From Leptodactylus fallax (lineage: Eukaryota > Chordata > Amphibia > Anura > Leptodactylidae): a DNA stretch of 64,000 nucleotides. Shown here piece after piece: positions 1 through 12,399 of the stretch. A program made the position numbers and the translations under genes. The notes under the pieces are model-generated. The model made no database searches. It was not told the origin of the DNA and saw nothing but the letters and a program-made list of their open reading frames with translations. The stretch spans positions 5,151,501 to 5,215,500 of the forward strand of contig CAMRHE010000067.1 of assembly GCA_947044405.1 (NCBI GenBank), given 5' to 3'. The stretch's first letter is position 1, and each line of letters opens with the position of its first letter.

Positions 1-370
1 CAGCAACTTGTCTATATGTCTCATTTCCTACTCTTCTGATATACAATATCCCACACTATATTGTTATATATGCGACTCACAGCCCAGAGCAGGGTTGATG
101 CATGCATGCTGTACAGGCATCTGTCCATTGCTGCTACTGGGCTTCCTGGAGGATTTACTGCCTGGATGTGGAAGGAAGGAGTATGAGCCTTGGCAAGAGG
201 ATGCTTTGGTTTGCAGCCCTGAACCAGTAATATCCTTCTACAGGAGCCAGCTAGAGAGAGCTACTCTGAGACCCTCCTCACACTGACATTGGAGCTTTGA
301 ATGTGCAGGAGACTTGGAGGAGTAGGCAGTAGAAAGGGTTAAACCTAGAAGCAGCTTGTGGAATTACAGC
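1..370 (+). promoter_or_regulatory. EN2: EN2 5' flank and 5'UTR (partial)
   Basis: This is the sequence directly upstream of the EN2 start codon. It must hold at least part of the 5'UTR, and the window edge cuts off the rest. I see no convincing TATA box at a useful distance and no CpG island. The transcription start cannot be placed from sequence alone. Confidence 0.5.
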
Positions 371-869
371 ATGGAAGAAAATGACCAGAATCACAGGGAA
401 GTGGAGCAACAACAGCAGCAGCAGCAGGAGGCAGGAGAGGAGTCCAACAGGGGGATCCTGCCCCTGCTCCAGGCTCCAGGGAACCATCAGCCCCATCACA
501 GGATCACCAACTTCTTCATTGATAATATCCTACGGCCGGAGTTTGGAAGGAGGAAGGAAGGAGCTGTCCAGCAGGAGGACCTCTTCTCGGGCAGGGACAG
601 TGTGCTGGCTCGATCTGGGGCAGAGACTGGGCAACACAGGAGCAGCACTGGGGGCACAGAGGCAGAAGGGGCACCCAAGGCAATCACTGGAGATAAGAAA
701 ATTGATGTGGGCATAGAAGGACCCATCAAACCCAGAGGAGGCTTGAGTGGAGACCATTCCTTGAGCTCAGACTCTGATAGTTCTCAAGCCAGCTCTACCA
801 ATAACCAGCAGCCTATGCTATGGCCAGCCTGGGTTTACTGCACCAGGTACTCAGATAGACCTTCATCAG
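371..869 (+). CDS. EN2: engrailed-2 homeobox protein, exon 1
   Basis: First coding exon of EN2, a homeodomain transcription factor, usually a repressor, that patterns the midbrain-hindbrain boundary and acts in the nucleus. The ATG at 371 gives MEEN, the usual EN2 N-terminus. An in-frame TTG upstream at 356 is not used. The exon encodes residues 1-166 plus the first base of codon 167. Visible parts: a run of seven Gln at residues 13-19; the EH1 Groucho-binding motif around residues 43-59 with the core FFIDNIL; a low-complexity Ser/Gly/Glu linker; and the EH2 (PBX-contacting) motif WPAWVYCTRYSDRPSSG at 151-167. The exon ends at a consensus donor, CAG|GTAAGA (870-875), in phase 1, which matches the phase-2 start of exon 2. 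The motif order and the conserved TNFFIDNILRPEFG block separate engrailed from all other homeobox families. EN2 rather than EN1 is inferred from the short N-terminus and the C-terminal sequence. Confidence 0.96.
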
Positions 870-1069
870 GTAAGAGCCAGAGGTGCTTGATCCCTCTTCA
901 TTCATTTTGGGGTGAAACTTGTAAGGGTATCACTGAGATAGGGGAGGAGATCATTAGAGATCAGTTATCCTACTGCAAAGAAAGCTCCATGTCTCCTAAG
1001 AAGCCCTTCTGTTTGCAGCATGCACCATCGAAAATTTCAAATTGCCAAGATCTTCTTTTAGCTCCATGC

Positions 1070-1091
1070 TTTAATTAGACACCTAATTAGC
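1070..1091 (+). promoter_or_regulatory. Paired TAATTAG homeodomain-binding sites
   Basis: TTAATTAG (1071-1078) and CTAATTAG (1083-1090) lie 12 bp apart in the same orientation, about 200 bp into the intron. TAATTA is the core bound by engrailed and most Antennapedia-class homeodomains. The spacing is close to one helical turn. A regulatory role, possibly autoregulation, is inference. Confidence 0.4.
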
Positions 1092-1430
1092 GCCAGCTCT
1101 GCGCCTTCTGACAATTACCCATAGAAAAGCTTTTGCATTTCCAGCTCGACATTATTGGGGGCTTAATTTTTCTTACGCAATTGATTTGTCACAGAGTCTT
1201 GGCTTTGACTCCTACTTATGCAGAATTCACGTAGTTCATAGTATAAAAAAAACCATATAAAACACACATAAATACAGAATAGTCACATCATGCTCGGACA
1301 TTAATACATTGCCTTCCATTGTTCTTTCTGCTGGCTGCTGTTTATTTCCTAATTATTCCAAAAATGAAGATGGTACAGGCCAAGATTTACCATTATTCTG
1401 TCTGAGTTTTCTCCCTTGGATGCAGTCAGT

Positions 1431-1613
1431 AAAATAATATATATAAAAAAAATATATAATTATTACATTATTTTTATTATTGATAATAATATAACTGTTA
1501 TAAATATTACTACTATTATTAGCACTATATTATTATTATTATTATTATTACTATTATTTTATTATTATATTTCACCTATAAATTATTTTATATTTTTTAT
1601 GCCGCAATTATAA
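1431..1613. repeat. AT-rich low-complexity with (ATT)n
   Basis: Nearly pure A/T sequence with a (TTA)n run at about 1530-1565, inside the EN2 intron. The 65-residue open frame across it is low complexity and not a gene. Confidence 0.85.
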
Positions 1614-3649
1614 TTAATAACCAATCAATTCACCAAAGATCTTTAATCCACATTTTATTTCTCCATTCACATTTTGGTTGCTTTCACTATAATACAAGCG
1701 CCTACATGGAGAATTAAAAATAATATTTTATCAAATGGAATATATTATTTTTTTTTTATTTTGCCTTTTAATTCCTATATGCACTGAATGTATTCCCTAT
1801 AAAATGCACCTCTTATAACAGGAGTTTTGCAGACTCCAGGTAGTGTCCCCCGTCTCTTTCTCTATAATGGAATGGTCTAGTAGTAGAATTATTTATGATC
1901 TGGGATTTTCCGTATACATAATATGCATTTGCGACATCAAAGACAGTCTCTTTTAATCTGGGTGTCATATAGAGAGCACACGTTTATGCCAACATGAATG
2001 CAAATATTGGGCACCTAGGTGTAGTTTGCAATAGGCATGAATGCCATTCCATACATTAAATTCCTGACATGAGCACAATGTGGAGCTAAACTATAGTTCG
2101 AGCCCCTGGAGGTGTCTCTTTTATTGAATTATTAGGAAAGGTGATTGAATTGCTATGGAACAATCGCAGAGGTGTGAAAGCAGTCTGCACCGGTATATGC
2201 CATATAATGGGAGCTGCAGAATAAATAGCTTGTTACTATACATTGGATGAGATTTTCCCAATGAAGAGCAGCATTGGAGCCCACGTGTCCCTGCTCTGAT
2301 CTGTGGGTGAGGGAGGCTGCTGAAGTGATGGCAGCTTGTAGTAAAAACACGTGTATGGCTGGGAGTAAAAATACTGGATGGATGGAGGGAGGCAGCGCAT
2401 GCACTGTGCACAAGGCTGACAGAGAGCAGGGCATGTGAAAGGGATACATATAGAATAGAGAGAGGCTGCTATAGAGATGGCAGCCACTGATGTGGTCATT
2501 GTGGGCATGATAGCAAAAAGAAAGGGGCAAGAGAGAGATGGAAGGAGGGAGGGATCAGGGGGATAGGGAGATGAAAGGAGCACAAGGATGGGAAGATGGA
2601 GGAGGGAAGCAAGGAGAATAAAAATGAGCCTTTATTAGTAAGAGCTAGGAATGGAAGAACCTACAGATCCAATAACTTGATCCCTTTCATCGATCTGCTT
2701 CTAGGATCTCATGTATTAGTATATAGAGGGGGGCTCAGCAGAAACACAGGAGAAGGCAGAGCACAAGGACAGCGACATAGATTGAGAACGATGTTTCTGG
2801 CATTGATTGGCGTCCCAAGCGATCAATATCTGGCAACCACAACTCCCAACTTGCCCTTCCACTTCTACAATTATACATCAGACTCTGCTGCTTCTAATCC
2901 ACACACCTCACCAAGACAGGAGGCCAAAAGAAAGAAGGCAAGCAAGAAATTAAATAGAAACGTCCTGCACATTATAAAGGCGCCCCCTCCCCAATACCAC
3001 AAATTCACCCACATGCATTTTATATCATGTTTCATTATTAAAGAGATACGGTGGGCAACGTGAAGCAAATAATTAGCTGGGCTGAATGACTAATGTATGT
3101 GTGATGTTAATATTTCAAGGGGAGAGAGAGGGGATTGTGGGGGGAGAAGTGAAGGAGGAGGCCTCAGTAGTATTCAGACTCCCCTACTGCCCGGCTACTA
3201 CCAGAATACACTACTGTGATTATATTCCCAAAATATTAGCCACCTTACGTGTGACCCCAGATAGTCACTAAACTATATGCTTTATATTTACAAAGCTAAT
3301 CGTTCCCAATGTTGGGCTTAATGCGTCTATTTTTAGTTAAAATAGATTTATAATTGTATCAATAGCAATTCCAAGATCATCTCTAAACACATGACAAATC
3401 ATTACTTATATTTCCAGCCTCCTATATTCTAATACATCTCAGTATAACATAAGAATTGTGAAGTATTTGCATTTTATTTAAAACATGGACAAAAAGTTAA
3501 GAAAGTGTTATTTTTGTTATCACAATTTTTTTCAAATGTTATTGTAATTTTTGATTTGTTATTGTGTGAGTAGGACAAGTTTAACAAGGATGGATATTAT
3601 TTTTATTACTGTATTATTTGCTTTATATTTACATCAAGGATTTCATGCT

Positions 3650-3652
<3 letters not shown>

Positions 3653-3682
<30 letters not shown>
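3653..3682. repeat. (TA)n microsatellite in EN2 intron
   Basis: About 15 uninterrupted TA dinucleotides roughly 110 bp before the exon 2 acceptor. Confidence 0.95.
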
Positions 3683-3684
<2 letters not shown>

Positions 3685-3795
3685 GAATGTATATGTATAT
3701 ATACTGATTTGTGATATAATATACTATGCGGTTTGTTATAGAATTAATTCTATGGTTTGCTATGGTAGATTCTAAGCCGATTTTCTCCTGTCAAG

Positions 3796-4112
3796 GTCCA
3801 AGATCCCGTAAACCAAAGAAGAAGACAGTGACCAAGGAAGACAAGAGGCCCAGGACAGCATTCACTGCAGAGCAGCTCCAGAGGCTCAAAGCTGAATTTC
3901 AAACTAACAGGTATTTGACCGAGCAGAGAAGACAAAGTTTGGCTCAGGAACTGAATCTTAACGAATCTCAGATTAAAATCTGGTTTCAGAATAAGAGAGC
4001 TAAAATTAAGAAAGCCACAGGGAACAAAAACACCCTGGCACTACACTTGATGGCACAAGGACTCTATAACCACTCCACCACTTCCAAGGACAGCAAATCA
4101 GACAGCGAATAG
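3796..4112 (+). CDS. EN2: engrailed-2 homeobox protein, exon 2 (homeodomain)
   Basis: Second and last coding exon. It begins at G3796 after the acceptor AG and supplies the last two bases of a Gly codon split with exon 1. It ends at TAG 4110-4112, for a total protein of 271 residues, close to the ~265 expected for frog EN2. It encodes a basic EH3 linker (PRSRKPKKK, from residue 168), then the 60-residue homeodomain at about 182-241. The recognition helix holds W229, F230, Q231 and N232 (homeodomain positions 48-51), so the DNA-contacting Gln50 and Asn51 are intact. EH5 follows ([20 protein letters not shown]), with an acidic tail ending KSDSE. The open frame runs upstream into the intron to 3726, but that part lacks homology and the splice join is in frame. 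No disabling change is visible in either exon. Confidence 0.97.
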
Positions 4113-4790
4113 GAGCCAGGGCAGAGATGCAAAGTCTTACAATGCAATAATTTAAGAAATATCCAAGGAGTGGGGATAGTATATACGTGACAAGGGCCAG
4201 TGTACAAACAATATACCAGCATTGCGCTACAGTGTGTGTTGGAGGAGAAAAAAGTCGCAATATTCTATGTAAATATAATTTACAGGCAAAAAAAACAAAA
4301 ACTAAAATCCAAAATATTCGCTCAAGAACTATTTTTGTTTGGTTGATTTTCTGGAGCAGATTCTATCTTTTCCGAGTTTTTTTTATTTTTATTTTATTTT
4401 ATTTTTTTTTTTTGCTTAGGCTTTATTTTTTACTAAGCGATGTTCTGGCTGTTGTGGTTGGACAGTGAAGACATGAAACGTTCTGCTAAAGTCCAAAGAT
4501 TTAACTGCTGCATTTTCGCACTACTGTGAATTAAAAAAAAAAGAAAAATAGCTAATATTTGTCCTATGTTTTTATATTATAAGTTTTTGTGTTAAAATAA
4601 AAAAAAAGCAGGAACGATGTTTTATTGCATTGTATTAAACGTGTACTTTTTTTTTCTTTTTTTTTTCTTTTAAAACAAAATGTTTAATAGTCGTGTAAAG
4701 AGTCGCAGATTATGATTTATTTATACTTGGAGGGTTGATATATAGTTTTGCACTTAGCTTTTTTTATTTTTTAATTGCCTTGAAGTAAAG
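4113..4790 (+). other. EN2: EN2 3'UTR and downstream flank
   Basis: Very U-rich sequence with long T and A runs follows the stop codon. Candidate polyadenylation signals are AATAAA at about 4596 and ATTAAA at 4634-4639, followed by T-rich stretches. The transcript probably ends near 4620-4700. No other gene is seen. Confidence 0.6.
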
Positions 4791-4794
4791 AAGA

Positions 4795-5640
4795 GGACAG
4801 GGGGGCTCAGCATTAAATTCAGGAGTGTGGGAGTCCCTACACCAGAACCAGTAGGAGGTGGCCTCGGCATCAGTAATGGTGGTGAGGGTCTCAACATCAT
4901 AAACAGTTAGGAGAGGGTCTGAGGATCTGGCAGGAAAGCTGGGATGGGTTTTTTTCATCAGATCAGAGGAGGGGTCGTATAAGATCTAGGAGAGATTTAG
5001 CAAGAGATCAAGAGAAGGAATCTTGGTGGAAAGGGATCTCATCAAATCCAAAATGGAGATTGGGTTTAGTATCAGATCCAAAAGGGGGTTATTGGCATCA
5101 GATCCAGGGGAGGGGGGTTAGGCTTAAAGACCAGGGTGAATGGGGATCTCAGGAAGAAGATAGGACTGGAGAATGCTAGAAATAGGAGGGAGGGGATGTC
5201 AATGAGATACTGGGGAATGGTGTCTAATGACCAAAACTAGAAAGCAGAAGTCTCAGAATCAGAACCATGGAGGGAGTCTCATCAGCTACAGGAAGGAGAG
5301 GAGCTCAGTATCTAAACAAGAAGGGAGGGGTATCACTAGATCCAACAGAGAGGTATCATCAGATCCAGGAGGGAGGGGAATCATCAGATCTAGGGGAGGA
5401 GAGGAGCTCGGTATCTGAACAAGAGGCTAGGGTATCATTAGATCCAACAGAGAGATATCATAAGATCCAGAAGGGGTTTCGGCCGGCCCGGGGGGGGGGG
5501 GATCTTCATGGGGGTCCCCGTCGTCAGATCTAGAAAGGAGGGGTATCAACAGATCTAGGAGAGAGGGGGTGTCACTGAAAAATCATGAATCAGTGGATCT
5601 TTAAATCAGATCAAAAATGGATGGGGTCTCAGCATCAATT
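4795..5640. repeat. Degenerate part of EN2-downstream minisatellite
   Basis: Diverged copies of a motif like gggatctcagcatcagatcc recur at about 25-45 bp spacing, with variable insertions of GGAGGGG. A G13 run lies near 5488-5500. It reads as an older, decayed extension of the ordered 30-bp array that follows. Open frames here are repeat artefacts. Confidence 0.6.
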
Positions 5641-5905
5641 GTGTGAAAGTAGGATCTCAGTATCAGATCTATGTATAAGAGGGATCTCAGTATCAGATCT
5701 ATGTATAAGAGGGATCCCAGGATCAGATCTATGTATTAGAGGGATCCCAGTATCAGATCTATGTATAAAAGGGATCCCAGTATCAGATCTATGTATAAGA
5801 GGGATCCCAGTATCAGATCTATGTATAAGAGGGATCTCAGTATCAGATCTATGTATAAGAGGGATCTCAGTATCAGATCTATGTATAAGAGGGATCTCAG
5901 TAACG
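5641..5905. repeat. 30-bp minisatellite, about 8 copies
   Basis: Near-perfect 30-bp unit containing atcagatctatgtataaga and gggatcycagt (y = c or t), repeated about 8 times. Because 30 is a multiple of 3, both strands stay open and give decapeptide-repeat frames, which are not genes. Units differ mainly by gggatctcag versus gggatcccag, so neighbouring copies appear recently duplicated. Confidence 0.95.
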
Positions 5906-8035
5906 ATATACAACATGTGCTAGATCCATAGTGTTCTTCCTGCTGCAATTCTTGCATTATTCTTAGGACATAACGGCATCCAATCAGCAAGTCGATGCTG
6001 TCCTCTGTATGTAGCATTCAATCTGTAGACCCCACCCCTAATAATTCAGTCACTTCCCAAATAACCTTCCTTACCAATCCCTTCTGCTCCTAACCAGTCT
6101 GACACAAGCTTATGTCATAGCATAGAATGAACTCTAGCAATGATGGTGACATCCTTCTCCTCCTGCTCTAGGAAAAGACTGTAATATTTCTACCATATTT
6201 AAATGTTATTTGTGGCTATTTTTGTAATACCAGAGTATCCCCTGCCTATACACTAGGACATGCACGCAAGGATTTGTGTTTTCCCACAATGCTATGTCTA
6301 TGGTCCTTGATATAAATTCACCTCTGCCTATGGAAATTGTGTAGATCTACTCAGTGGATACAATTGGACGTTAACTCCTTGCTTACCGGGGGTGTGACTT
6401 TTTGTAGGTCTTCTGCCCCATTTCTAGCATAGTCTTTCCCCATATCTGATGGGATACAATGATAGCTCTATTAAAATGATATTCTACTTAAAGATAACCC
6501 CAATCTAGTGAACTACCACCCCTGCCATTGCTATTCAGGAGAGTCACAGTGATCAATCCGTACCTTTCTATTGTTCACAAGCCATTGTAAATACAGTCAG
6601 TTAGCATTAGTGTTTGCTCTTCACAACCTATAATAATTCTTCTTATTTTTACAATGTATCACGGTGTAAATAAAATGTCTGACATTTTCATGAAACTTTC
6701 TGCTTTGCAAACTGCTTTTTATTTTCTTTCCTTCTGATGCCAATAAAAAAAAGTTGAATGTTCGGTTATAAAAGATATTACACAAAATCTATATTTCTGT
6801 CCATCTAGCCAAGTCAGGACTGATCGCCACCTCTGATGATGAATGTTTCTATTTGCCTTAAAACCACTTCTGCATTTCCTTTACTCCATGAATTCTATAG
6901 CATTGTATACTGGAACTTGTTCACTGATGGATGTGACCCCTCTAGGGTCCATAGTCTTAGGGCCAAGATGGTGTCCAGTATAAGATATTTCAATCTTGCC
7001 AAACTTTCATTCCCCCTGTTGACCTGGTGTTTGTAAAGAGATCACTTCATTGTGTATGTTCAGTCCTCCAAACAATGCATCCAATAAACCCTTTTATTAT
7101 GTATACAATTGTGTTTTATGTGTGTTGTATTATTTTATGGATTTTTTGGATTATATTCTGGTTGTGCTGTATAGATAATGACTAATATTAGGAATATTTA
7201 CTATAGTCTTACTAGTATAATATTTAGATGTATCCTGTTATGGCTGGTGTTGCTATTACTACTACTAAGTCCATGTACACACTGAAGTATATTCATGTTT
7301 GCATGGTTTTGCACATCACCTCTTTTCAAGTGTGAAATAGAGCCACTTATGTGTTTTGATGTGCCATGTTTTGTGCAATGTCAAACACAAATGAAACACT
7401 ATTTGGCAATGGAGAGCTGGCATGTCGGGTCGGGGAGCAGAAGCAAGCTGCAGTTTTTGGCCAAGCATTTTTGTAGCGTGGGGAGATATTATTAACTTGT
7501 AATATTAAGGAAGATGAGCAGAAGAAGAAAACAGCAGGTGGATCCTGCATGTAGCATGGGAGCCCCCCAGAAGAGATGTGTCTATATGCGCCCAGCACCG
7601 AATGGGTTAATGGAGCATGCGGCGAAGGCACATGTTACATAGGCACCTCAGTAAGTAATTAATACATAAACTTGACAGAGGAGGTGACCCGGTATAACTC
7701 AATGAGTCATAATCAATAAGCTCTGCACTAGATTTAGGATCCTGGAGAAGTGGGGGTGCAAGGAGCCCAGAACAGCCACAATACACACATCTACACTAAA
7801 ACACCCAAGTGCAATTGTAAACTTTATTTTCATGCAACGTGTATCATCTCCAAAAATGGCACACAGAAAAAGACAAAAATAATATGGCTAGAATGGTTTC
7901 ATTATATATATCTATAATGGGGAAAAAAAGTCTGAAATATTACCAATACAAAATAATATGTCTAGAATGGTTAAATTACATATAGAAGAGAAAAAAAAGT
8001 CTGAAATATTACCAATACAAAATAATATGGCTAAA
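5906..8035. other. Intergenic, no gene recognised
   Basis: Unique-looking AT-rich DNA. The short open frames carry no domain I recognise. Near 7860-8035 the phrase tctgaaatattaccaatac recurs with its flanks, a small local duplication just before the microsatellite block. Confidence 0.6.
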
Positions 8036-8040
8036 ATGGC

Positions 8041-8072
8041 TTTTGTATTATATTTATATATATCTTTATCTA

Positions 8073-8119
<47 letters not shown>

Positions 8120-8255
8120 TTATCTATCTATCTATGTGTGTGTGTGTATATATATATCTATATCTTTATCTATCTATCTATGTGTTATATATATATATAT
8201 ATATATATATCTTTATCTATCTATGTGTATATATATATCTATCTATCTATCTATC

Positions 8256-8286
<31 letters not shown>

Positions 8287-8305
8287 TATCTATCTATGTG
8301 TGTGT

Positions 8306-8340
<35 letters not shown>

Positions 8341-8440
8341 ATATATATACAATATAAATATTTGTGTATATGAATATAGTTGTATATATGTAGTATATTA
8401 TGTATTATATGTACTATATAGAAATATATATATATCTTGC
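8041..8440. repeat. Compound TA / TATC / TG microsatellite
   Basis: Alternating blocks of (TA)n, (TATC)n and (TG)n with interruptions. The Tyr-Ile-rich open frames are translation artefacts of these repeats. Confidence 0.97.
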
Positions 8441-9739
8441 AATGAATATGATTTACCCTAGTTTTTATCACCATAAAAATTCACAATAATAATTGATCCA
8501 TAATTTCTTTATGCACACAGACAAGTTCCTGTCTATCTATTACATAAATGAGACACATTATTATAAATCATTGTCATTATATCCATTACATAGACTTGTG
8601 TATCTCTCTGTTATTTAGCTATCTGCTCTCTATTTTTTATCTGTCATATTTATTTATTTATCTAATTATTTAATTGTATGTTTTAATTACTATTCTAACC
8701 TGAATATAATACATGATATTATATGTGATTTATTAACTCTATGAATTTGTATTTACTTCTCAGTATTTGTTACTTTGGTTGTGGCTTCTTTTGTAACTTG
8801 TAGCCATAACAAATGTCGCCTTGTCTTAAAGCCTGATGGACTTTTGCTGTAATAGTTTATAAAGTTTTCGAGGATGTAACAGAAATTATGAAATATCCAA
8901 AGTACAATGAGAAGAGAGTCCAGTGTGAAAAGGGCCTTTGGAAACAAAAGAGTGGATTTTTGTCTTCCCATTTGAAGAGGTAAAACCCCCCCCCCCTCTC
9001 TTTTTCCTCCAGTCCCCTCCAGCCCTGCACAAGAGTCCTGGAACAATAAGGACATCAGTCCCGGCTTCTATATAGCACTACTATGTTGCACACTAATATT
9101 TGGGCATTAGGGTAAACAATGGGTGCATGTAAATGCCGGATCACAGTGATACATAGAGATATACAGGCAGTGCTGGAGAGAAGTATTGGGGATGTGACAA
9201 GAAGTGAGGGGTGTGGGAGTCAGATCTGGTTTGTAGCTGCAGTTTCTCATCTATAAAAGTCATTTTTTCCTCGCTGTCCTCAGTATCCAGATCACTTTCC
9301 TGCCAAGTCCCCCCTTCCTTCCTCACACACAGAATGTCATCTAGCTTTTTGGCAAACTCTGCAGACTGTGCTGTGCATAGACAGTAGGGCTGTGTCCACA
9401 TGCTGCACTTGTCATTCTGTGCTGCTCATATATACAGAGCATCATTAAAGCTCATATTATTTTTGTCATCATTTTCTGCCTTTTATATTAAACAATGTTT
9501 GTATTACACCTGACCAGTCATGGCCATCATCACATTTTGGGTTAAATCTGAGGATATGTGGATGGTCAGTGAAGCATTACAGCCTCTGGCAGGGAAAGCT
9601 CTCATAAAGTCTATTCTTCTCTAATGTAATAACACATATTGCAGTGCACAGTGCAAGCTAATGGTAATTTCAGACTGTCACTAAATGGTGACAGTGGCCC
9701 TGATTCTACTGCTGTGTATATTGGTTTGTGTAGCTGTGT
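8441..9739. other. Intergenic, no gene recognised
   Basis: AT-rich DNA with a C9 run near 8988 and short open frames lacking recognisable domains. I see no repeat ends I can define. Confidence 0.5.
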
Positions 9740-10660
9740 AAGACTATATACAACACATATACAAAAACGAATTCAGAAGTACACACATAGTAAAAAAACA
9801 GATATATATGTACATGAAAATACACACATAAACACTCAAATCCAATGGTACACACATAAGTCAGACACATGAACAAACCTTCTTAAATTCAGAAGTACAC
9901 AGAGTCAAAAATATATATAAATACACATACAAGTCATAGACATACAAAAACTTTCTTACATTCAGAACTACACACTCATAGTCAGAAATATATATATACA
10001 TACAGGCAAACACACACATAAATACACAGATCCAATGGTACAGAAACACAAGTCATAGAAATACAAACCCTTTCTTAAATTCAGAAGTACACAGTCAAAA
10101 ATACATATAAACTCACAAATTCAATGGTACAAACACATATAAATACCCATACTAGAACTCACATATAAACACACAAAAATAATGGTACATACACATATAA
10201 ACAAAAACAATGGTACATATACATAAGTCATAGACAGACACAAACTTTCTTAGATTCAGAAGTACACACAAACATACCAAAAAAATGTAAAAAATCCAGT
10301 ACACACATAGTCATACACATACATATACACACCCACAAGGCAGATGGACACCAAACCAACACCTAAAACGCTAAATCTTAAAACACATAGCCATGAACAT
10401 TTGCATAAAGGAATAAAAAAAAAGAAACAAACCCAGAAGTTCACACACAGCCATAAACAACAAACACACACATAGACAGAAACAAATCTAGATGAACATA
10501 GACGTACATATACATATACAAAGAAACAAACATACACAAAAAGACATAAATAAATCCAAAAATACACTTATATACCTTAGACTTTAAGACATCCAGAAGT
10601 ACACTCACACAGATATAAAATACACACATATATATACACACACATATATACACACAGAAT
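9740..10660. repeat. Degenerate A/C-rich tandem block
   Basis: Phrases such as ttcagaagtacaca, aatggtacacacata and gtcatagacatacaaa recur in the same order at intervals of roughly 80-130 bp. This indicates an old, irregular tandem array with an ACACATA background. The open frames across it are low complexity. Confidence 0.7.
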
Positions 10661-11740
10661 CTCTCTAGTTAACTAAACTGTAGGAGTCATCAGTTACACT
10701 TTCCAAAACTGTACAATACAATGTAAGAGAGAGACATGGCCTGAGCACTGAGGATAATTCCTCGCTGGGGATATTGAGGGAGACAGAGGACACTAATGAC
10801 TTGGGTCTATTTAAGTAAACTAAGGGCTCCATTTATGAATGTAGTCATGACAGTCTACAATGATTAGTATCATCTGCCAAAGACAATGTTATATAGACAT
10901 ACAAGCGGGGAGAATTAAAGTGCATTGCTGGAAACAATCACAGCTGTAAGGGCAGTGTGTGTGTATAGTTGTGTGTTTGTGTCATCAGGGCGCCTCTATT
11001 AATTGGCTCTAGTCTGGATAGAATTGCTGCATTGCCACAATGTGCCTGGAGTTGCTGCATGCAGTAATATTGTGCTACCTGTCACAGTTCTCTATGCAGA
11101 AAGTGGAAAATTCCAGACAATGGAGGTTGTCTGAGGGGATTCATTTCCCAGCATTGACCTGCTCTCCAATACCCAGGCAGCTCATCTCCATTCCTATTCT
11201 GCCCAACTTGTATGTGGAAGTAACGCCCAACAGCCACTGACTTGATGAGCTGAGCTGAATGGGAGAATAGCCCCTCTCACAGACACCCCATGCAGGCTGA
11301 ATGGAGTCTGTGGCCACAGAGCTGGGCTGAAGGTCAAAGCCTCTGTCACAGCTGCAGGTGGCTCATTTCCTTTCCCTAAATATATCCTGCACCTCTACAA
11401 TCAGCCCAGGGGCTCATGAATTGCCAATCTCATTTCCAGAGCACTAATCAACCATTTTGCATTACCAAGTCTAATGTCTGTCTAGAAAATGCTAAAATAA
11501 AAAAAAAAAGTTCCAAGTGGAACCGAAAATCAACCTGAGTCAATGAAATATGGAGCATTTAAAAGTATTGGCTAAAATTCATAGAAGTATCCTGCCTGGA
11601 GCTCCATATTTATACCATAAGATCAGCCTCATATATTATTAGATGAGGTCAACTCAAGCAAAATGTTAAGATCTAACTATACAAAATAAAGAAATTCACT
11701 TAAATCGACCTCAGCTTTATGGCTACATAAGAAATATTAG
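10661..11740. promoter_or_regulatory. Repeat-poor non-coding island (candidate conserved element)
   Basis: The stretch from about 10800 to 11480 has balanced composition, no simple repeats, and TGATTAG and ATTAATTGG motifs. It has no long reading frame and no transposon ends. In an EN2 locus such islands often are conserved enhancers, but that is inference and conservation is not visible here. Confidence 0.25.
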
Positions 11741-11744
11741 AATG

Positions 11745-11746
11745 TA

Positions 11747-11795
<49 letters not shown>

Positions 11796-11883
11796 GCTCT
11801 ATCTATCTCTCTATCTATCTATAGTTATCTATTTATTTATTTATGTGATCTATCTAGCTCATATCTGTCTATCTGATAAACTA

Positions 11884-11923
<40 letters not shown>

Positions 11924-12049
11924 GTAGATCTAATTATCTACCTATTATATCTATGTAATATCTATCTATCATCTGTATATTTATATAATATGTATCTAAT
12001 TATCTAGCTATCTAATATTTGTCTTCCTAATAGCTATCTATCTAAATAA

Positions 12050-12110
<61 letters not shown>

Positions 12111-12130
12111 CTAATCTATCTATCTATCTA

Positions 12131-12176
<46 letters not shown>

Positions 12177-12266
12177 TAGGTTATCTACATATCTATCTAT
12201 CTATCTATCTATCTCTATACACATATAAAAATATATATATATGTATCTAATCTATCTATCTATCTA

Positions 12267-12307
<41 letters not shown>

Positions 12308-12355
12308 TAGATAGGTTATCTACATATAACCTATCTATCTATCTATACACATACA

Positions 12356-12399
<44 letters not shown>

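Larger units (their letters stand above)
870..3795 (+). other. EN2: EN2 intron 1
   Basis: Single intron of 2926 bp between the GTAAGA donor at 870 and the acceptor ending TCCTGTCAAG at 3795. The single intron between EH2 and the homeodomain is the usual vertebrate engrailed structure. The first ~330 bp look non-repetitive and contain homeodomain sites. The rest is AT-rich, with ATT and TA microsatellites. Open frames inside, such as 2596-3063, show no recognisable domain and I treat them as chance. Confidence 0.9.

Noticed and set aside
356..1078. A 240-codon reading frame as the whole EN2 exon 1
   Set aside because: The conserved EN2 sequence stops at the GTAAGA donor at 870; the rest is intron read-through. 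The upstream TTG is not the start, since MEEN at 371 is.
2121..2583. Overlapping - strand frames of 96-125 codons inside the EN2 intron
   Set aside because: Cys/Ser-rich translation of purine-rich DNA, with no domain or splice support.
3726..3795. Homeodomain frame starting in the intron as a separate short gene
   Set aside because: The acceptor at 3795 and the phase match with exon 1 show it is EN2 exon 2.
5641..5905. CRISPR-like direct repeats
   Set aside because: Units are contiguous with no unique spacers, and the genome is vertebrate.
5585..6017. Decapeptide-repeat frames on both strands
   Set aside because: Translation of the 30-bp minisatellite.
7958..8474. Tyr/Ile-rich frames up to 167 codons
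   Set aside because: Translation of TA/TATC microsatellite.
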